DNA from: CAVTWS01 sp963738445
Lineage (GTDB): Bacteria > Actinomycetota > Acidimicrobiia > Acidimicrobiales > SHLQ01
Assembly: GCA_963738445.1 (NCBI GenBank)
Contig: CAVTWS010000015.1
Span: 434,001 to 498,000 of the forward strand
Direction of reading: 5' to 3'
Length of the DNA stretch: 64,000 nt
The position numbers and the translations under genes are program-made. Under the pieces are notes generated by a model. That model had not been told where the DNA came from. It saw only the letters and a list, made by a program, of their open reading frames with translations, and searched no databases. Below are positions 33,958 to 43,911 of this stretch, piece by piece (within the stretch, counting starts at the first letter, position 1; the number at the start of each line of letters is the position of its first letter).

Positions 33958-33977
33958 GGTGTCCGTACCATAGGGCC
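33958..33977. promoter_or_regulatory. candidate shared bidirectional promoter
   Basis: Only 20 bases separate the two divergent GTG starts (33957 on minus, 33978 on plus). The centre reads TACCATA. On the plus strand TACCAT (33966-33971) is a -10 placed for a transcript starting at or near the 33978 GTG. On the minus strand TATGGT (33972-33967) is a -10 placed for the 33957 GTG. Both mRNAs would be leaderless or nearly so. The -35 elements would lie inside the opposite gene. Confidence 0.5.
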
Positions 33978-35030
33978 GTGACCGGCACGGATGGCGCACG
34001 CTCGGGAGTGGTGGGGATCCACGTCGGCTTCGGCGCGGCCCTGGGCCTGGTGGCGACCGTGCTGGCGGCGTTGCTGGCCGGCAACGTGTTCGTGGCGGCG
34101 CACCGCACCGTCGGGTGGGTCGTCGCCTGTGCCGTGGTGGCGGTGCTGGTGGCGCCCATCATCAACGTGCTCGACCGGTTCATGCCGCGAGCGCTCGCCG
34201 TGGTGATGACGTTCGTGGGCGGCTTCGCGCTGGTGTCGTCATTGTGGGTCGGTGTCTTCGCCGACGTGCGGGGTGAGGTCGATGACCTCAAACGCGATGC
34301 GCCCCGAGCCGCCCAATCGATCGAGGACCGCTCGGAGCTGGCGCGGGAGTTCCAGTTGGCCGACCGGGTGCGGGGCGTCGTCGATGCGCTCGACGAGCGG
34401 GTGGGCGGCACCGAGGAGGTCCTGGTGGAGACGGCGGGCACCGTGCCGACGTACGCCGTCACCGGGATCCTCACCCTGTTCCTCCTCATCTACGGCCGTC
34501 GGTATGTCGACGGCGGGTTCGCCCGCATCTCGGATCCCGGACGTCAGGACCACTGGCGGTGCGTGTTGACCCGCTCGGTGCGCCGGGCCCGCCGCTACGT
34601 GTTGTTCGCCCTGGCGGAGGCGGTGGTGGTCGGCGCCATCGCGTACGGCGTGGCCCGCCTACTCGAGCTCGACGGTGCCCTGGTGCTGGCGGTGATCGCC
34701 GGCGGTCTCAGCACCGTCCCGATCATCGGCATCGTGGTCGGGTCGGTGCCGCTGTTGCTCGTGGCCGCCGGGTTCGAGCCGGTCTCGACCGCGGTGTTGC
34801 TCGGCTCGGGTTTCGTGTTGCTCCAGGTGCTCGATGCGGTCGTGGTCTGGCGTCGCGTCGACCGGCACACAGTCGAGGTGGGCCCGGCGATCTTCGTGAT
34901 CGTGTGGCTGCTCGGCTTCGATCTGTACGGAATCGGCGGCGCGGTGTACGGCGTCGTTCTGGCCGTGTTCGGAGTGGCGGTGATCGACACTCTGGCCGAG
35001 AGCCGCGCGGAGGTGGCGCCGCTGCGATAG
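33978..35030 (+). CDS. second AI-2E family transporter (PerM-like)
   Basis: 350 residues from GTG 33978. Helices include GFGAALGLVATVLAALLAGNVFVAA, GWVVACAVVAVLVAPIINVLDRF and VVMTFVGGFALVSSLWVGVFA, then a charged soluble region (about residues 95-150) and a C-terminal helix set with GGLSTVPIIGIVVGSVPLLLVAAGF. It is more divergent than its neighbour: the NHVIQP signature is replaced by DAVVVWRRVDRHTVEVGPAIFVIVWLLGFDLYGIGGAVYG. The pair may form a hetero-oligomer, inferred only from the shared promoter. Confidence 0.8.
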   Translation: MTGTDGARSGVVGIHVGFGAALGLVATVLAALLAGNVFVAAHRTVGWVVACAVVAVLVAPIINVLDRFMPRALAVVMTFVGGFALVSSLWVGVFADVRGEVDDLKRDAPRAAQSIEDRSELAREFQLADRVRGVVDALDERVGGTEEVLVETAGTVPTYAVTGILTLFLLIYGRRYVDGGFARISDPGRQDHWRCVLTRSVRRARRYVLFALAEAVVVGAIAYGVARLLELDGALVLAVIAGGLSTVPIIGIVVGSVPLLLVAAGFEPVSTAVLLGSGFVLLQVLDAVVVWRRVDRHTVEVGPAIFVIVWLLGFDLYGIGGAVYGVVLAVFGVAVIDTLAESRAEVAPLR

Positions 35031-35040
35031 CCCAAGCCCC

Positions 35041-38000
35041 CGGCTCGTCGAGAGAAATCGCTCAAGTTCGAGGTGGCTGACCGGCTCGTACTGGAACGAC
35101 GTCAACCAGAACGGCGTGATCGACGCCGGGGGCCCCGATGTGTTGGCGTTTGCGGCGCACCGACCCGGCGATCGCGTTCGACTGGGCGTATTCGTCGCCG
35201 TCTCCGTCGGTGCCGCCGGATCAGTTCATGGTCCGCTGGACGGGCTGGGTGCAGGTCCCAACAACTGGGGCGTGGCAGATCGCGGTTGCGAACGATGACT
35301 GGGTCGAGGTCTCGATCAACGGCACCACTGGTCTGGTGGGGTGCTGCAACGCGAACCGGAACCAGCCGACGCCGGCGATCACGACCGGGGTGTTGACCGC
35401 GGGTACGTGGTATCCGATCCAGGTCACGATCCGCGAATGGTCCGGCACTGCGTATCTCACCTTGATGGCCCGGCCGTCTGGGTCGACGTCGGCGTTTCAG
35501 CAGTTGACTGCGGACTGGTTCCGTACGTCGGCGCCGGTCGTGCCGCAGGGCTGGACGTTCTCGGGTGCGGCGGCGTCGGGTGCGCCGTGGGTCCGCGCCG
35601 CGATCACCGAGAAAGAGGTCGTGCTCACCGCACCCGATGGCCGCACGGTCACCTATACCCGGGCCTCGGGTGCGGACCCGAACCGTGGATTCACGCCGCC
35701 GGCCGGCGAGGACGATGTGGTCAGCGTCGACTCTGCCTCCGGCAACGTGTCGGTGCAAGGCACCGACGGCACCGTGACCGCGTTCGACTCGACCGGCAAG
35801 TTGGTGTCGGTGACGAACCCGTTGGACTCGCGTAGTCCCGCCGCGCATCAGCTCGCCTACTCGGCGTACAACGGTGACGCCACCCGGTTGACGTCGGTGA
35901 CCGACCCGGTGTCGGGCCGATCCGCGGCATTGCAGTATCAGGGGGTCGGGTCATGCCCGGGTGTGCCCGGTGGATACGACGCGACCGCGCCGGCCGGGAT
36001 GTTGTGCCGGGTGCAACTCAAAGACACCGGCGGCACGGTGGTGTACGAGACGATGCTGTACTACTTGAACGGTCAACTGGCCCGCGTCGTATCCCAAGCC
36101 CCGGGCGGCGGCGCGGACGTGTCGGTCACCGATTTCGGGTACTCGGGTGGTGTCGTGAACCGGGTCCGGGATCCGTTCGCCGCCGAAGTCGTCGCCGCAG
36201 GCGGCCGCGGGCGGCGGGTTCCCTGACGATGACACGACCCGCACCGTGATCGGCTACAGCAACGGCCGGGCGGTACAGGTCGATCAACCGATCCCATTGG
36301 TCGGTGCTGTTCGTCCTGGTATGACGGTGAGCTACGTGACGTCGACCGCGACCGAGGTCAACGTCGCCGGCCTCGGCGCCGGGTTCGAACGGCGAGTGAC
36401 GTTCGATGCCCAGTACCGGGCGTTGACCGATACCGACGCCACCGGTGCGGTGTCGTCTCGGGTGTGGGATGGCGCCGATCGGTTGCTGTCGTCGACGTCC
36501 GCAGGAAGGATGTCGACGAGCCATTACGACGTGCGGGGCCGGGTCACCGACACGTACGGCCCGGCGAACGTGTCGTGTTTCAACACGGTGACCCGGGTCC
36601 CGAACGGGACGTGCACGACACCGGCGGTGCCGCACACCTCGACGGTCTTTGATGGCGGCATCGGCGGGTTGTCGGCGACGTGGTTCGCGAACAAGACACT
36701 GTTCGGAGCGCCGACGGTGTTCGAAACGACCGGCGGTGCTGGGTACTCGCCGGGCCAGGCGCTGGTCTACAACGTCGAAGGCGGCGCCCCGCCAACGATC
36801 CCGACCGACAATTACTCGGGGCGTTTCACCGGTGAGATCTTGATGCCCGCGGTCGGGGCGTATCAGTTCCGGCTGTGGGCCGATGATGGTGCTCGCCTGT
36901 GGATCGACGACCAGTACGTCACCGGCGAATGGACCGACGGGGCGGGGCTCACGCCGTTCGGGTCGTTCACCAACACTGTGGCCAATACTGGCACCGCATC
37001 CGGGTCGACTTCTACGAGTCGACCGGGTACGCGCAGGTGTACCTGAACTGGACGCCGCCCGGCGGGACCGAATCGTGGGTGCCGGCCACCTCCTCCACTC
37101 CCCGCTACGGGCTCGTCACCTCCTCCACGACCGACGATTCCGGCGGCGCGCCCTCGTCGACGACGACGTCGGCGTACAACGGCGGTGGCCTCGACCCGGC
37201 GTTCGGGTTGGCGACGTCGACCACCACGGGCGGGCTCACCACCTCGACTGGGTACGAGACGCTCGGCACCGGGCATTTCCTGCGGCGGGTGTCGCGGACC
37301 CTGCCGGGCGGCGCGGCGACGACGTACGCCTACTACGGCACCGACGCCAACCCGGCGACTGCCACCAACGCGTGTACGAACAATGTGGCGGTGAACCAAG
37401 GCCGCGGCATCTGGAAGGCGACATCACCAGCGCCGCTCACCGGCGCCGCACTGGTGTACGAGTCGACGTATGACACCGCGGGACGGGTCCTCGGTACGCG
37501 GACGGGGACCGAATCCTGGTCATGCACCACCTATGACGCCCGTGGCCGGGTGGCAACCCGGACGATGCCCGCCTTCGGGGGATCGCCAGCCCGGACGATC
37601 ACCTACAACTATGCCGTCGGCGGCAATCCGCGGGTGACGTCGGTGTCGGACAACTCCGTCGCCGGTTCACCTAACGGGGGCACGATCACTACCACGGTCG
37701 ATCTGTTCGGCCGGGTGATCTCCTACACCGACGTATGGGGACTCACCACCACCACGACCTATGACCAAGCCGGTCGCGCCATCTCATCCACGTCACCCGG
37801 CGGGGTCGTCACTACCACCTACGACCCAGCAGGCCGGGTGGATCAGGTCCGCCTCGACAACCTCCTCGTCGCCGATGTCGCCTACACGACCGGCGTCGAT
37901 GGCGGCGAAGTGGCGTCGGTCGCGTACCCGTCGGGGGCCGGGAACGGCGGCAACGGCACCTACAGCGACCCCCTCGCCCGCAACACCAACGGGCAGCTCA

Positions 38001-40061
38001 CGTCGTTGGCGTGGCGCGCCCCCGGCGGTGGGTTGATCACCTCGAGCGGCGTGACCAGATCCCGGACGGGGCGCATCGTCGACGAAACGATCGACGGCGC
38101 CGACCCCTACGCCGGCGGCACCAACTACACGTATGACACCGCCGGACGCCTGACCCAAGCCCAGCTTCCGGGTGGGATCGTGGACGTGTACGGCTACGGG
38201 GCACCGACCGGGTGCGCGGGCGGTACCGCCACCAACCCGGGGGCGAACACCAACCGCACGTCGTGGACCCGCAATACGGTCACCCAATCCTCGTACTGCT
38301 ACGACAACGCTGACCGGCTCGTCTCTGTCGCCGGCCTAGCCGCCGGCCCCTACGCCGGCACGATCGCCTACGACGCCCACGGCAACACCACCACCCTGGC
38401 CGGGCAGACGTTGAGCTACGACAGCGCCAACCGTCACCTCGCCACCGCTGCGGGCGGATCGAACGTCGCCTACCAACGTGACGTCCTGGACCGCATCGTC
38501 GCCCGCACCGCCACCGGCGCCCCGCCCGCGATCACCCTGCGGGCGTCCTCTGCGGCGTCGACATCGGGGGGAGCGACCACGCAGATCGCCGTGCCGGTCC
38601 CCGCCGGTGTCGTCGCTGGCGACGTCATGCTCGCGGCGATCACCACGAGAGGCACACCGGTGATCACGGCGCCGTCAGGCTGGACCCAAACAGCAACGCA
38701 AGCCAACGGAACAACCTCACGGCTCACCGTCTTCCGCCGAGTCGCCACCGCCGCTGAACCCGCGAGCTACACGTTCACCTGGACCGGCGCGCAGAAGGCC
38801 GCCGCAGGGATCGTCGCCTACACCGGAGTAGATCAAGCGAACCCGATCGACGTGACGGCCACCGCAACAGGTGCCTCGTCGACGACACACACTGCGCGCC
38901 TCGGTGACGACCACCGGGCCCAATCGACTGGTAGTCGCGTTGTACGGTGTGGGCGTGGCCACGACCGCGACCCCCACAGCGCCGCTCGTCGAACGCATCG
39001 ACGTCACCAACCTTCTTCCGTCGAACGCAGTCACCACCGTCGTCGGAGAGCGTGCAGTCGCGGCCGCAGGAGCGACGGGCACGTCAACCATCACCACAGC
39101 AACAGCGGGAACCGACGCAGCCATCACCATCGCACTCCGGTCGGACACGACGGCGCCTGTGAACGAAACCTACCGGTACAGCCACTCAGCAGCCGGTGAC
39201 ACCCCCAGCCTCGTCCTCAACCCCTCGAACCAGGTCGTCGAAATCACCATGGCGCTCCCCGGCGGCGTCGTCTGGACCAAACGGACTGGGACCCAAACCT
39301 GGTCTTACCCCAACATCCACGGCGACATCTCCGCCACCGCCGACCAGGCCGGCGTCAAGCAAGGCGCCACGCTCACCTACGACCCGTGGGGCAACCCTGC
39401 CGGCGGAGCGATCCCCGACAACGCCGCCGGCAACCTCGACTGGGGCACCCTCGGACAACACCAACGCCCAACCGAACACACCCCCGGCCTCCAGAACCTC
39501 ATCGAAATGGGCGCCCGAGGCTACTCCACACAACTCGGACGATTCCTCGAAGTCGACCCCATCGAAGGCGGCACCACCACCAACGACTACATGTACGTGC
39601 GAGATCCTCTCAATCAGTTCGATCTGTCGGGAGAACGGCTACCACACTTGGATCGCCAGGGTTGTCGGATCGGATCTAGCTCGGTGAGGTACGACACCCA
39701 GTATCGTCGCTATCAACGAACCTTTAGATGCGCGCTTCCTCCGAGGCCTCCGAGTCGATTGAAAACGGTTCTGAGTCACGTGGTTGTAACTGTTGAAGGC
39801 TGTCCGATTGTCTGTTTCGGTATTTCTATGCAGGGTTCCAATGTCTCAATATCTGGTGGATCGATTGGCTTGTCGTCACCAGGTCTTTCGATAGGTTGGG
39901 CTAATCTACCCGCTTGTGATCGGGAACGGGTCGCAGTTGGCGGAAACGCATTCGGAGCCGGAGGCAGCGTAGGCTCTAATGGCTCCTCCGTCAACGGTGA
40001 AGACTGGGCGGTGGCTGCGCCAGTTGTTCCTCGCGTGGGGGGTCCGGCGGCGCCAATGTAA
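35041..40061 (+). pseudogene. RHS/YD-repeat protein with two PA14 domains, 5'-truncated and frameshifted
   Basis: Remnant of a large secreted RHS protein. No start codon or signal peptide precedes the first recognisable segment (GSYWNDVNQNGVIDAG), which begins just after the AI-2E gene. PA14 domain 1 spans about 35165-35560 (FDWAYSSPSPS...WTGWVQVPTTGAWQIAV) and PA14 domain 2 about 36650-37090 (RLWADDGARLWIDD...RVDFYESTGYAQVYLNW). YD repeats follow (TYDQAGRAISSTSPGG, TYDTAGRLTQAQLPGG), with an inserted beta-rich domain at about 38525-39150. The RHS core ends with GRFLEVDPIEGGTTTNDYMYVRDPLNQFDLSGE near 39640. Single-base shifts are needed near 35165, 36205, 36989 and 38897. Shifts may be sequencing errors, but the missing 5' end is real within this window. 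Confidence 0.8.
39637..40061 (+). other. variable C-terminal domain of the RHS protein (candidate toxin)
   Basis: About 140 residues after the DPLNQFDLSGE end of the RHS core, encoded by visibly AT-richer DNA than the core, as is usual for exchangeable C-terminal domains of polymorphic toxins. The sequence begins with a basic segment (YRRYQRTFRCALPPRPPSRLK). It continues with VVVTVEGCPIVCFGISMQG and Gly/Ser-rich strands (GGSIGLSSPGLSIGW, GGNAFGAGGSVG), suggesting a beta-sheet fold with a Cys pair. I recognise no nuclease, deaminase or other catalytic motif. Whether this is a toxin is inferred from position only. Confidence 0.45.
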
Positions 40062-40065
40062 CGAT

Positions 40066-40347
40066 ATGGTCTACGTGCTAACTGTGTCGACGGACCCCAG
40101 ATACGAGAGCCAGACTAGGGGGAGCGGCTACGTATATGGTCGAGTTCTAGTCGTCATTGGAGTAGTGGTGGCGACCCTACTTGTGCTTCTGGTAGCCGCT
40201 GGTTCCGTCGCCCATCTCAGAGCTACGAGCCGGATTGAGAGCATGGGAAGTCAGTATATTCAATCGTTAGAAGAGGGCGACCGGGACGAAACGTTTCGCC
40301 TGACGTGCGAAAGCGGACGTGGGTCGACGTTCGATGCGGACTATCGG
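40066..40347 (+). pseudogene. small membrane-anchored protein, 5' part (split by an insertion sequence)
   Basis: N-terminal 94 codons of a gene starting at ATG 40066, 4 bp after the RHS stop. It has one membrane helix (VLVVIGVVVATLLVLLVAAGSVAHL, about residues 28-52). An outward segment then has YIQSLEEGDRDETFRLTCESG, which resembles the start of NTF2-like/DUF4878 domains. The frame runs into the insertion sequence after DADYR. Removing the IS and one copy of the 8-bp duplication joins it in frame to 41774-41971, giving a 159-residue protein that ends DWRVCDVDLIER. Its place directly behind the RHS toxin-like end suggests an immunity protein (inference). Confidence 0.8.
40340..40347 (+). repeat. 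left target-site duplication of the IS
   Basis: ACTATCGG directly abuts the left inverted repeat and is repeated exactly at 41766-41773 after the right inverted repeat. The 8-bp length is characteristic of ISL3-family transposition. Confidence 0.93.
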
Positions 40348-41765
40348 GGCTCTTCGGATTTCAGCGGGGCGTGACGGTGTCGAGGAGGTCCCAGTTGGGT
40401 CGTCCGGCGTAGAGCAGGGTCCGGATCCGGTAGTGGCGGAAGTGGCGTAGTCCGAAGCCGACGCGTTTGATGCGCTTGATGAGGTTGTTCGTCGCTTCGG
40501 TGGGTCCGTTGGTGACGCGGGCGGTGTGCCAGGCGACGATGTGGTTGCGCCAGCGTCGCAGCGTGCCGGCTAGGGACCGGACCTCGACGGGCATCGTGTC
40601 GTCGGCCATGTCGGCGATGAGCTCGTCGATGTAGACGCCGGCGGCGGCGGGGTCGTCGATGGCGTACAGGCCCCGCACGGTCTCTTTGGCGTGCCAGGCC
40701 ATGCGGACCTCGCCTTTGGGGTCGCCGGCTTCGAGTAGGCCCATGAGCTTGGCGTCGCCGGCGGCGTCGAGGTCTTCGTGGCTCTTGGTCAACAGCCGCC
40801 GGCTCCGATACAGCGGATCGGCCTTGTGTCCTCGATGGCCGAGCGTCTCGTTCTGGACCCGGCGCCGGCATAGGTCAAGCATCGAGTTCGCGTGGTTTCA
40901 CCACATGAAACGGATCGGCGACCTGGACGACGTGGCCGAGGCTGTCGTCGAACACCTTGCGGTAAGGGCCCGACATGTCCAACACACCCCATCGGATCCC
41001 GGCCCGCCATGGGTGGGGCTGCTCGTCGATCCACTCTGAGACCTTGGCGGCGGTGCGGCCCTCGACGATCTCGACCAGCCGGGCCGGGCGGCCCGGGCCG
41101 CCGACATCGACCACCGACGTGGCCCACGCCTTGTGGTGACGGGGCCCGCGGCGCACGAACAACGTCTCATCAAGCCCCACCGCCTCGACCGCTCCGACCC
41201 GGTCCACGTCAGCTTCCAGCAGCGCCTCGCCGTACGCGACCACGGCGTCGTTGACGGTGTGCCAATCACAATGCAGCTCACCGGCGACGTCGGACACCGC
41301 CCGACCGAGACGCCCGACCTGAATGGTCGACCACCTCCCAGCCCGGGCCGTCAACACCGCCCGCGGCGCCGCAATGCGCTCATCGAGGACCGTCCACGAC
41401 CCCGCCTCACACACCCGGTCACGACACCACATCCGCAGCTTGTGCACCACCAGCCGGGTCGGCCGCCCGAAACACGGCAGATCCACCAACGTGACCGCCG
41501 TGCGGTCCTTCACCGACGCCTGACCCCCGCACTCAGCACACCAGCGCTGCTCGACCCGGGAACGGACATGGATCCGTAGCGGCCCACCCGCCACGTCCTC
41601 CACGGCCAGCACTTCGACCTCGGGCAAGCCGACCAGCAGCTCACACATGCGCGTAGGGTTCGTCTCCACAGGGGCTCTCCACGATCGGCGTCTGTCGCAA
41701 GCACCGATTCTGTTGAGCCCCTGTACCGCGCACGCGGACCCCGCCCCGCTCAGATCCGAAGAGCC
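40348..41765 (-). mobile_element. ISL3-family insertion sequence, complete with inverted repeats
   Basis: 1418-bp element. Terminal inverted repeats of 22 bp lie at 40348-40369 (starts GGCTCTTCGGAT) and 41744-41765, matching at 20 of 22 positions. It is flanked by 8-bp duplications. It carries one transposase on the minus strand that fills most of its length. Exact ends and duplications indicate a fairly recent insertion. The element interrupts the small gene at 40066-41971. Confidence 0.93.
40361..41648 (-). CDS. ISL3-family DDE transposase, one frameshift
   Basis: About 428 residues once corrected. An N-terminal zinc-ribbon region (RWCAECGG ... MWCRDRVCEAG) is followed by the DDE domain. 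The first Asp is in VGLDETLFVRRG, the second in GVLDMSGPYRKVF, and the Glu in NGPTEATNNLIKRIKRVGFGLRHF, all typical of ISL3 transposases. The frame breaks near 40893: AAACCACGC should read AAACACGC, restoring VVKHANSMLDLCRRRVQNE. This is again a one-base insertion, so the gene may be intact in the organism. The stop codon lies inside the left inverted repeat. GTG 41669 is an alternative start. Confidence 0.88.
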
Positions 41766-41773
41766 ACTATCGG
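41766..41773 (+). repeat. right target-site duplication of the IS
   Basis: Second copy of ACTATCGG, directly after the right inverted repeat; exact match to 40340-40347. Collapsing one copy rejoins the interrupted gene in frame. Confidence 0.93.
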
Positions 41774-41971
41774 GAGTTGGTTGTGCAGCTCGGAGACTTC
41801 CGAATTGTGCGAGATCGCTTGCGTGGCACAGGTTCAGACTTCTGGCCCTGGTCGGGCCAAGGTACGTATCGTGCAATAATTGCAACTGCAGATCAAGAGT
41901 TTGAGATCAGACTTAGGATGGCTAGCGACAGTGATTGGAGAGTATGTGACGTTGATCTAATTGAACGTTAG
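41774..41971 (+). pseudogene. small membrane-anchored protein, 3' part (split by an insertion sequence)
   Basis: The 65-codon remainder of the gene whose 5' part is at 40066-40347. In the rejoined frame it reads ELVVQLGDFRIVRDRLRGTG and continues to the stop at 41971 with EIRLRMASDSDWRVCDVDLIER. The alternating strands and the final W-C-V pattern fit an NTF2-like/DUF4878 cone fold. The DNA is AT-rich like the RHS C-terminal region. Without the IS this would be one uninterrupted gene; with it, only a 94-residue N-terminal fragment could be made. Confidence 0.8.
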
Positions 41972-42020
41972 GGCTCACGCGTGATTGTTTGAGGGTTGAT
42001 CAGCGACTCGGCAGTCGGCC

Positions 42021-42455
42021 TTGATCGGAGAATTTTCGAGACGATCACTACGAGCACTGTTTTCTCAACCTCCAGGTGTCTTCATGGGTGGCCTGATTTT
42101 GGCCCCATTGCTGCTCTTGCAGTGGTCTTTTGAGCCCGTTTACTACGCTTTGCCTGTACTGTGTATCGCGCTCTTATCCACTCCACTGTTGAATTCGTGC
42201 CGTATCACGGACGACATGTTGGTGGTGAGGAACCTAGGTCGAACATGGCGCATTCCCTTCGACTCTATTGCTACGGTTCATCTGGAACCGTACGCGACAA
42301 CCTTATATGGGAGTTCAAATCCCTGCGTATATCTGCACCTATTCGATCAGGGATCGAAACCGATCCCGCTGGTAGCGTCGGTGCACACTGGCTCGAGTCG
42401 ACAACGAATGTGGGTTATCAGTATTGAGGAGAAACTCTCGCGCCGGGACTGTTGA
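42021..42455 (+). CDS. small membrane protein, possibly PH-like domain
   Basis: 144 residues if started at TTG 42021; ATG 42084 would give 123. Two membrane segments are visible (GGLILAPLLLLQW and PVYYALPVLCIALLSTPLL). They are followed by CRITDDMLVVRNLGRTWRIPFDSIATVHLEPYA, which resembles the first strands of bacterial PH-like domains (an observation on pattern only). The DNA is AT-richer than the surrounding chromosome, matching the RHS tail and the split gene. It may be a second immunity or accessory gene of the RHS locus; function unknown. Confidence 0.5.
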   Translation: MIGEFSRRSLRALFSQPPGVFMGGLILAPLLLLQWSFEPVYYALPVLCIALLSTPLLNSCRITDDMLVVRNLGRTWRIPFDSIATVHLEPYATTLYGSSNPCVYLHLFDQGSKPIPLVASVHTGSSRQRMWVISIEEKLSRRDC

Positions 42456-42599
42456 GATCCCAGATGCTCGCGACTGCCGGCCACGACTCATGAACTGGCT
42501 GGCGATGAGGCCTCGTGGTTCCTCTCGATACAGGCTTTACGCGCTTTTGAGGGCTCGTTCTTCACGCGATCCATGTAGGGAGACAGGACCCCCAGCCGT
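42456..42599. other. intergenic end of the RHS island
   Basis: 144 bp without a supported gene, hairpin or promoter. Base composition returns to high GC towards the M20 gene, so this is probably the right boundary of the accessory island. I see no integrase, tRNA or att-like duplication here. Confidence 0.35.
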
Positions 42600-43781
42600 T
42601 CAGCTGAGCACGGCGGCGAGGTGCAAGGCGACGCCCGACCGGAAGGCCGATTCGTCGATGCGCATGCGGTTCGAGTGGCAGGGCGCGGCGGTGCTGGGAT
42701 CGGCGATGTCGTTTGGGCAGGCGCCGAGGAGGGCCATGCAGCCCGGGACACCCTGGAGGACGTAGCTGAAGTCCTCGGCTCCCATGACCGGGTGCGGGAG
42801 ATCGACGTACCGGTCGGGGCCGAGCACCTTCCGAGCAGCTGTCGCCACTGCAGCGGCCTGGCCCGCATCGTTGACGGTGACCGGATATCCGGGGTCGATC
42901 CGAACGTCGGCTCGGCAATCGTGGGCCGCAGCGATGGCGTGTGCGGTGCGCTCGAGGCGTTCGTGGATGCGGGTCCGGGTGCCTTCGGCGACGGCGCGGA
43001 TCGTGCCTTCGAACCAGGCGGTCTCGGGGATGACGTTGTGGGTTGTACCGGCCTGGATGTGGGTGACCGACACCAGTCCGGGGGCGAAGGCGTCGATCTC
43101 GCGACCGATCATGGTCTGGAAAGCCCCGACCATGGCGCAGGCGGGCGGGATCGGGTCGATGCAGAAGTGAGGGGTGGATGCGTGCCCCCCGGAGCCGACC
43201 ACGGTGACCTGGAACTCGTCCGCCGAGGCCATGATGGCGCCTGGTCTGGTGGCGGCCATGCCGGACGGCAGGTTGGGCGTGATGTGGAGAGCGAAGGCGC
43301 GATCGACGCCGGCCAGCACGCCCTGATCCACCATCAGCGCGGCTCCGCCGTGGCCCTCCTCGCCCGGTTGGAACATGAAGCGCACGCGGCCCCGAAACTC
43401 CGAACGCTGCTCCGAGAGCAATCGGGCGGCCCCGACGAGCATCGCCACGTGGGCGTCGTGCCCGCAGGCATGGGCGGCCGACTCGACGGTCGACCGGAAC
43501 GGTTCGTCGCTGTCCTCGGTCATGGGGAGGGCGTCGGTGTCGGCCCGGAGGAGGACCGTGGGACCGGGGCGACCGGAGTCGAGGTCGGCGACGATCGACG
43601 TCAGATCGTCACCCGTGCTGATGTCGAGGCCGAGGCCGTCGAGCGCCGACAAGATCACCGACTGGGTACGTGGGTTGTGCAGGCCCAGTTCGGGGTGGGC
43701 GTGGATGTCGCGACGGATCGCCACCAGATCGGCGTGGAGGGGATCGGTGACGAGGGCGAGGATCTCCGCGACATCGGGCAT
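42600..43781 (-). CDS. M20-family amidohydrolase / metallopeptidase
   Basis: 393 residues. Metal ligands appear in order: RRDIHAHPELG, LLRADTDALPM (Asp), HACGHDAHVAMLVGAA (His-Asp-His), FMFQPGEEGHGGA (catalytic Glu) and VMGAEDFSYVLQ. GHASTPH marks the dimerisation-domain His. The length and motif set match the amidohydrolases of the M20D group, such as N-acyl-amino acid, hippurate or IAA-amino acid hydrolases, which cleave an amide with two metal ions. The precise substrate is unknown. It is convergent with the RHS island and stands alone. Confidence 0.93.
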   Translation of the reverse strand: MPDVAEILALVTDPLHADLVAIRRDIHAHPELGLHNPRTQSVILSALDGLGLDISTGDDLTSIVADLDSGRPGPTVLLRADTDALPMTEDSDEPFRSTVESAAHACGHDAHVAMLVGAARLLSEQRSEFRGRVRFMFQPGEEGHGGAALMVDQGVLAGVDRAFALHITPNLPSGMAATRPGAIMASADEFQVTVVGSGGHASTPHFCIDPIPPACAMVGAFQTMIGREIDAFAPGLVSVTHIQAGTTHNVIPETAWFEGTIRAVAEGTRTRIHERLERTAHAIAAAHDCRADVRIDPGYPVTVNDAGQAAAVATAARKVLGPDRYVDLPHPVMGAEDFSYVLQGVPGCMALLGACPNDIADPSTAAPCHSNRMRIDESAFRSGVALHLAAVLS

Positions 43782-43911
43782 GGCGAGACGTTAGCCCTGC
43801 CCATGCCCCGGCATCTCCGGAACGTGGACGTCGTTGGGGACGTCGTGTTTACAAGCCGGTCTACGAGTGTTAGAGCTGACCGAGGTCTTGCCATCAGCGA
43901 CGGGGGACACC

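Noticed and set aside
35041..42455. Possibility of a phage or integrative element
   Set aside because: No integrase, phage structural genes, tRNA or att duplication are visible; only the ISL3 element is mobile, so I describe an accessory RHS island.
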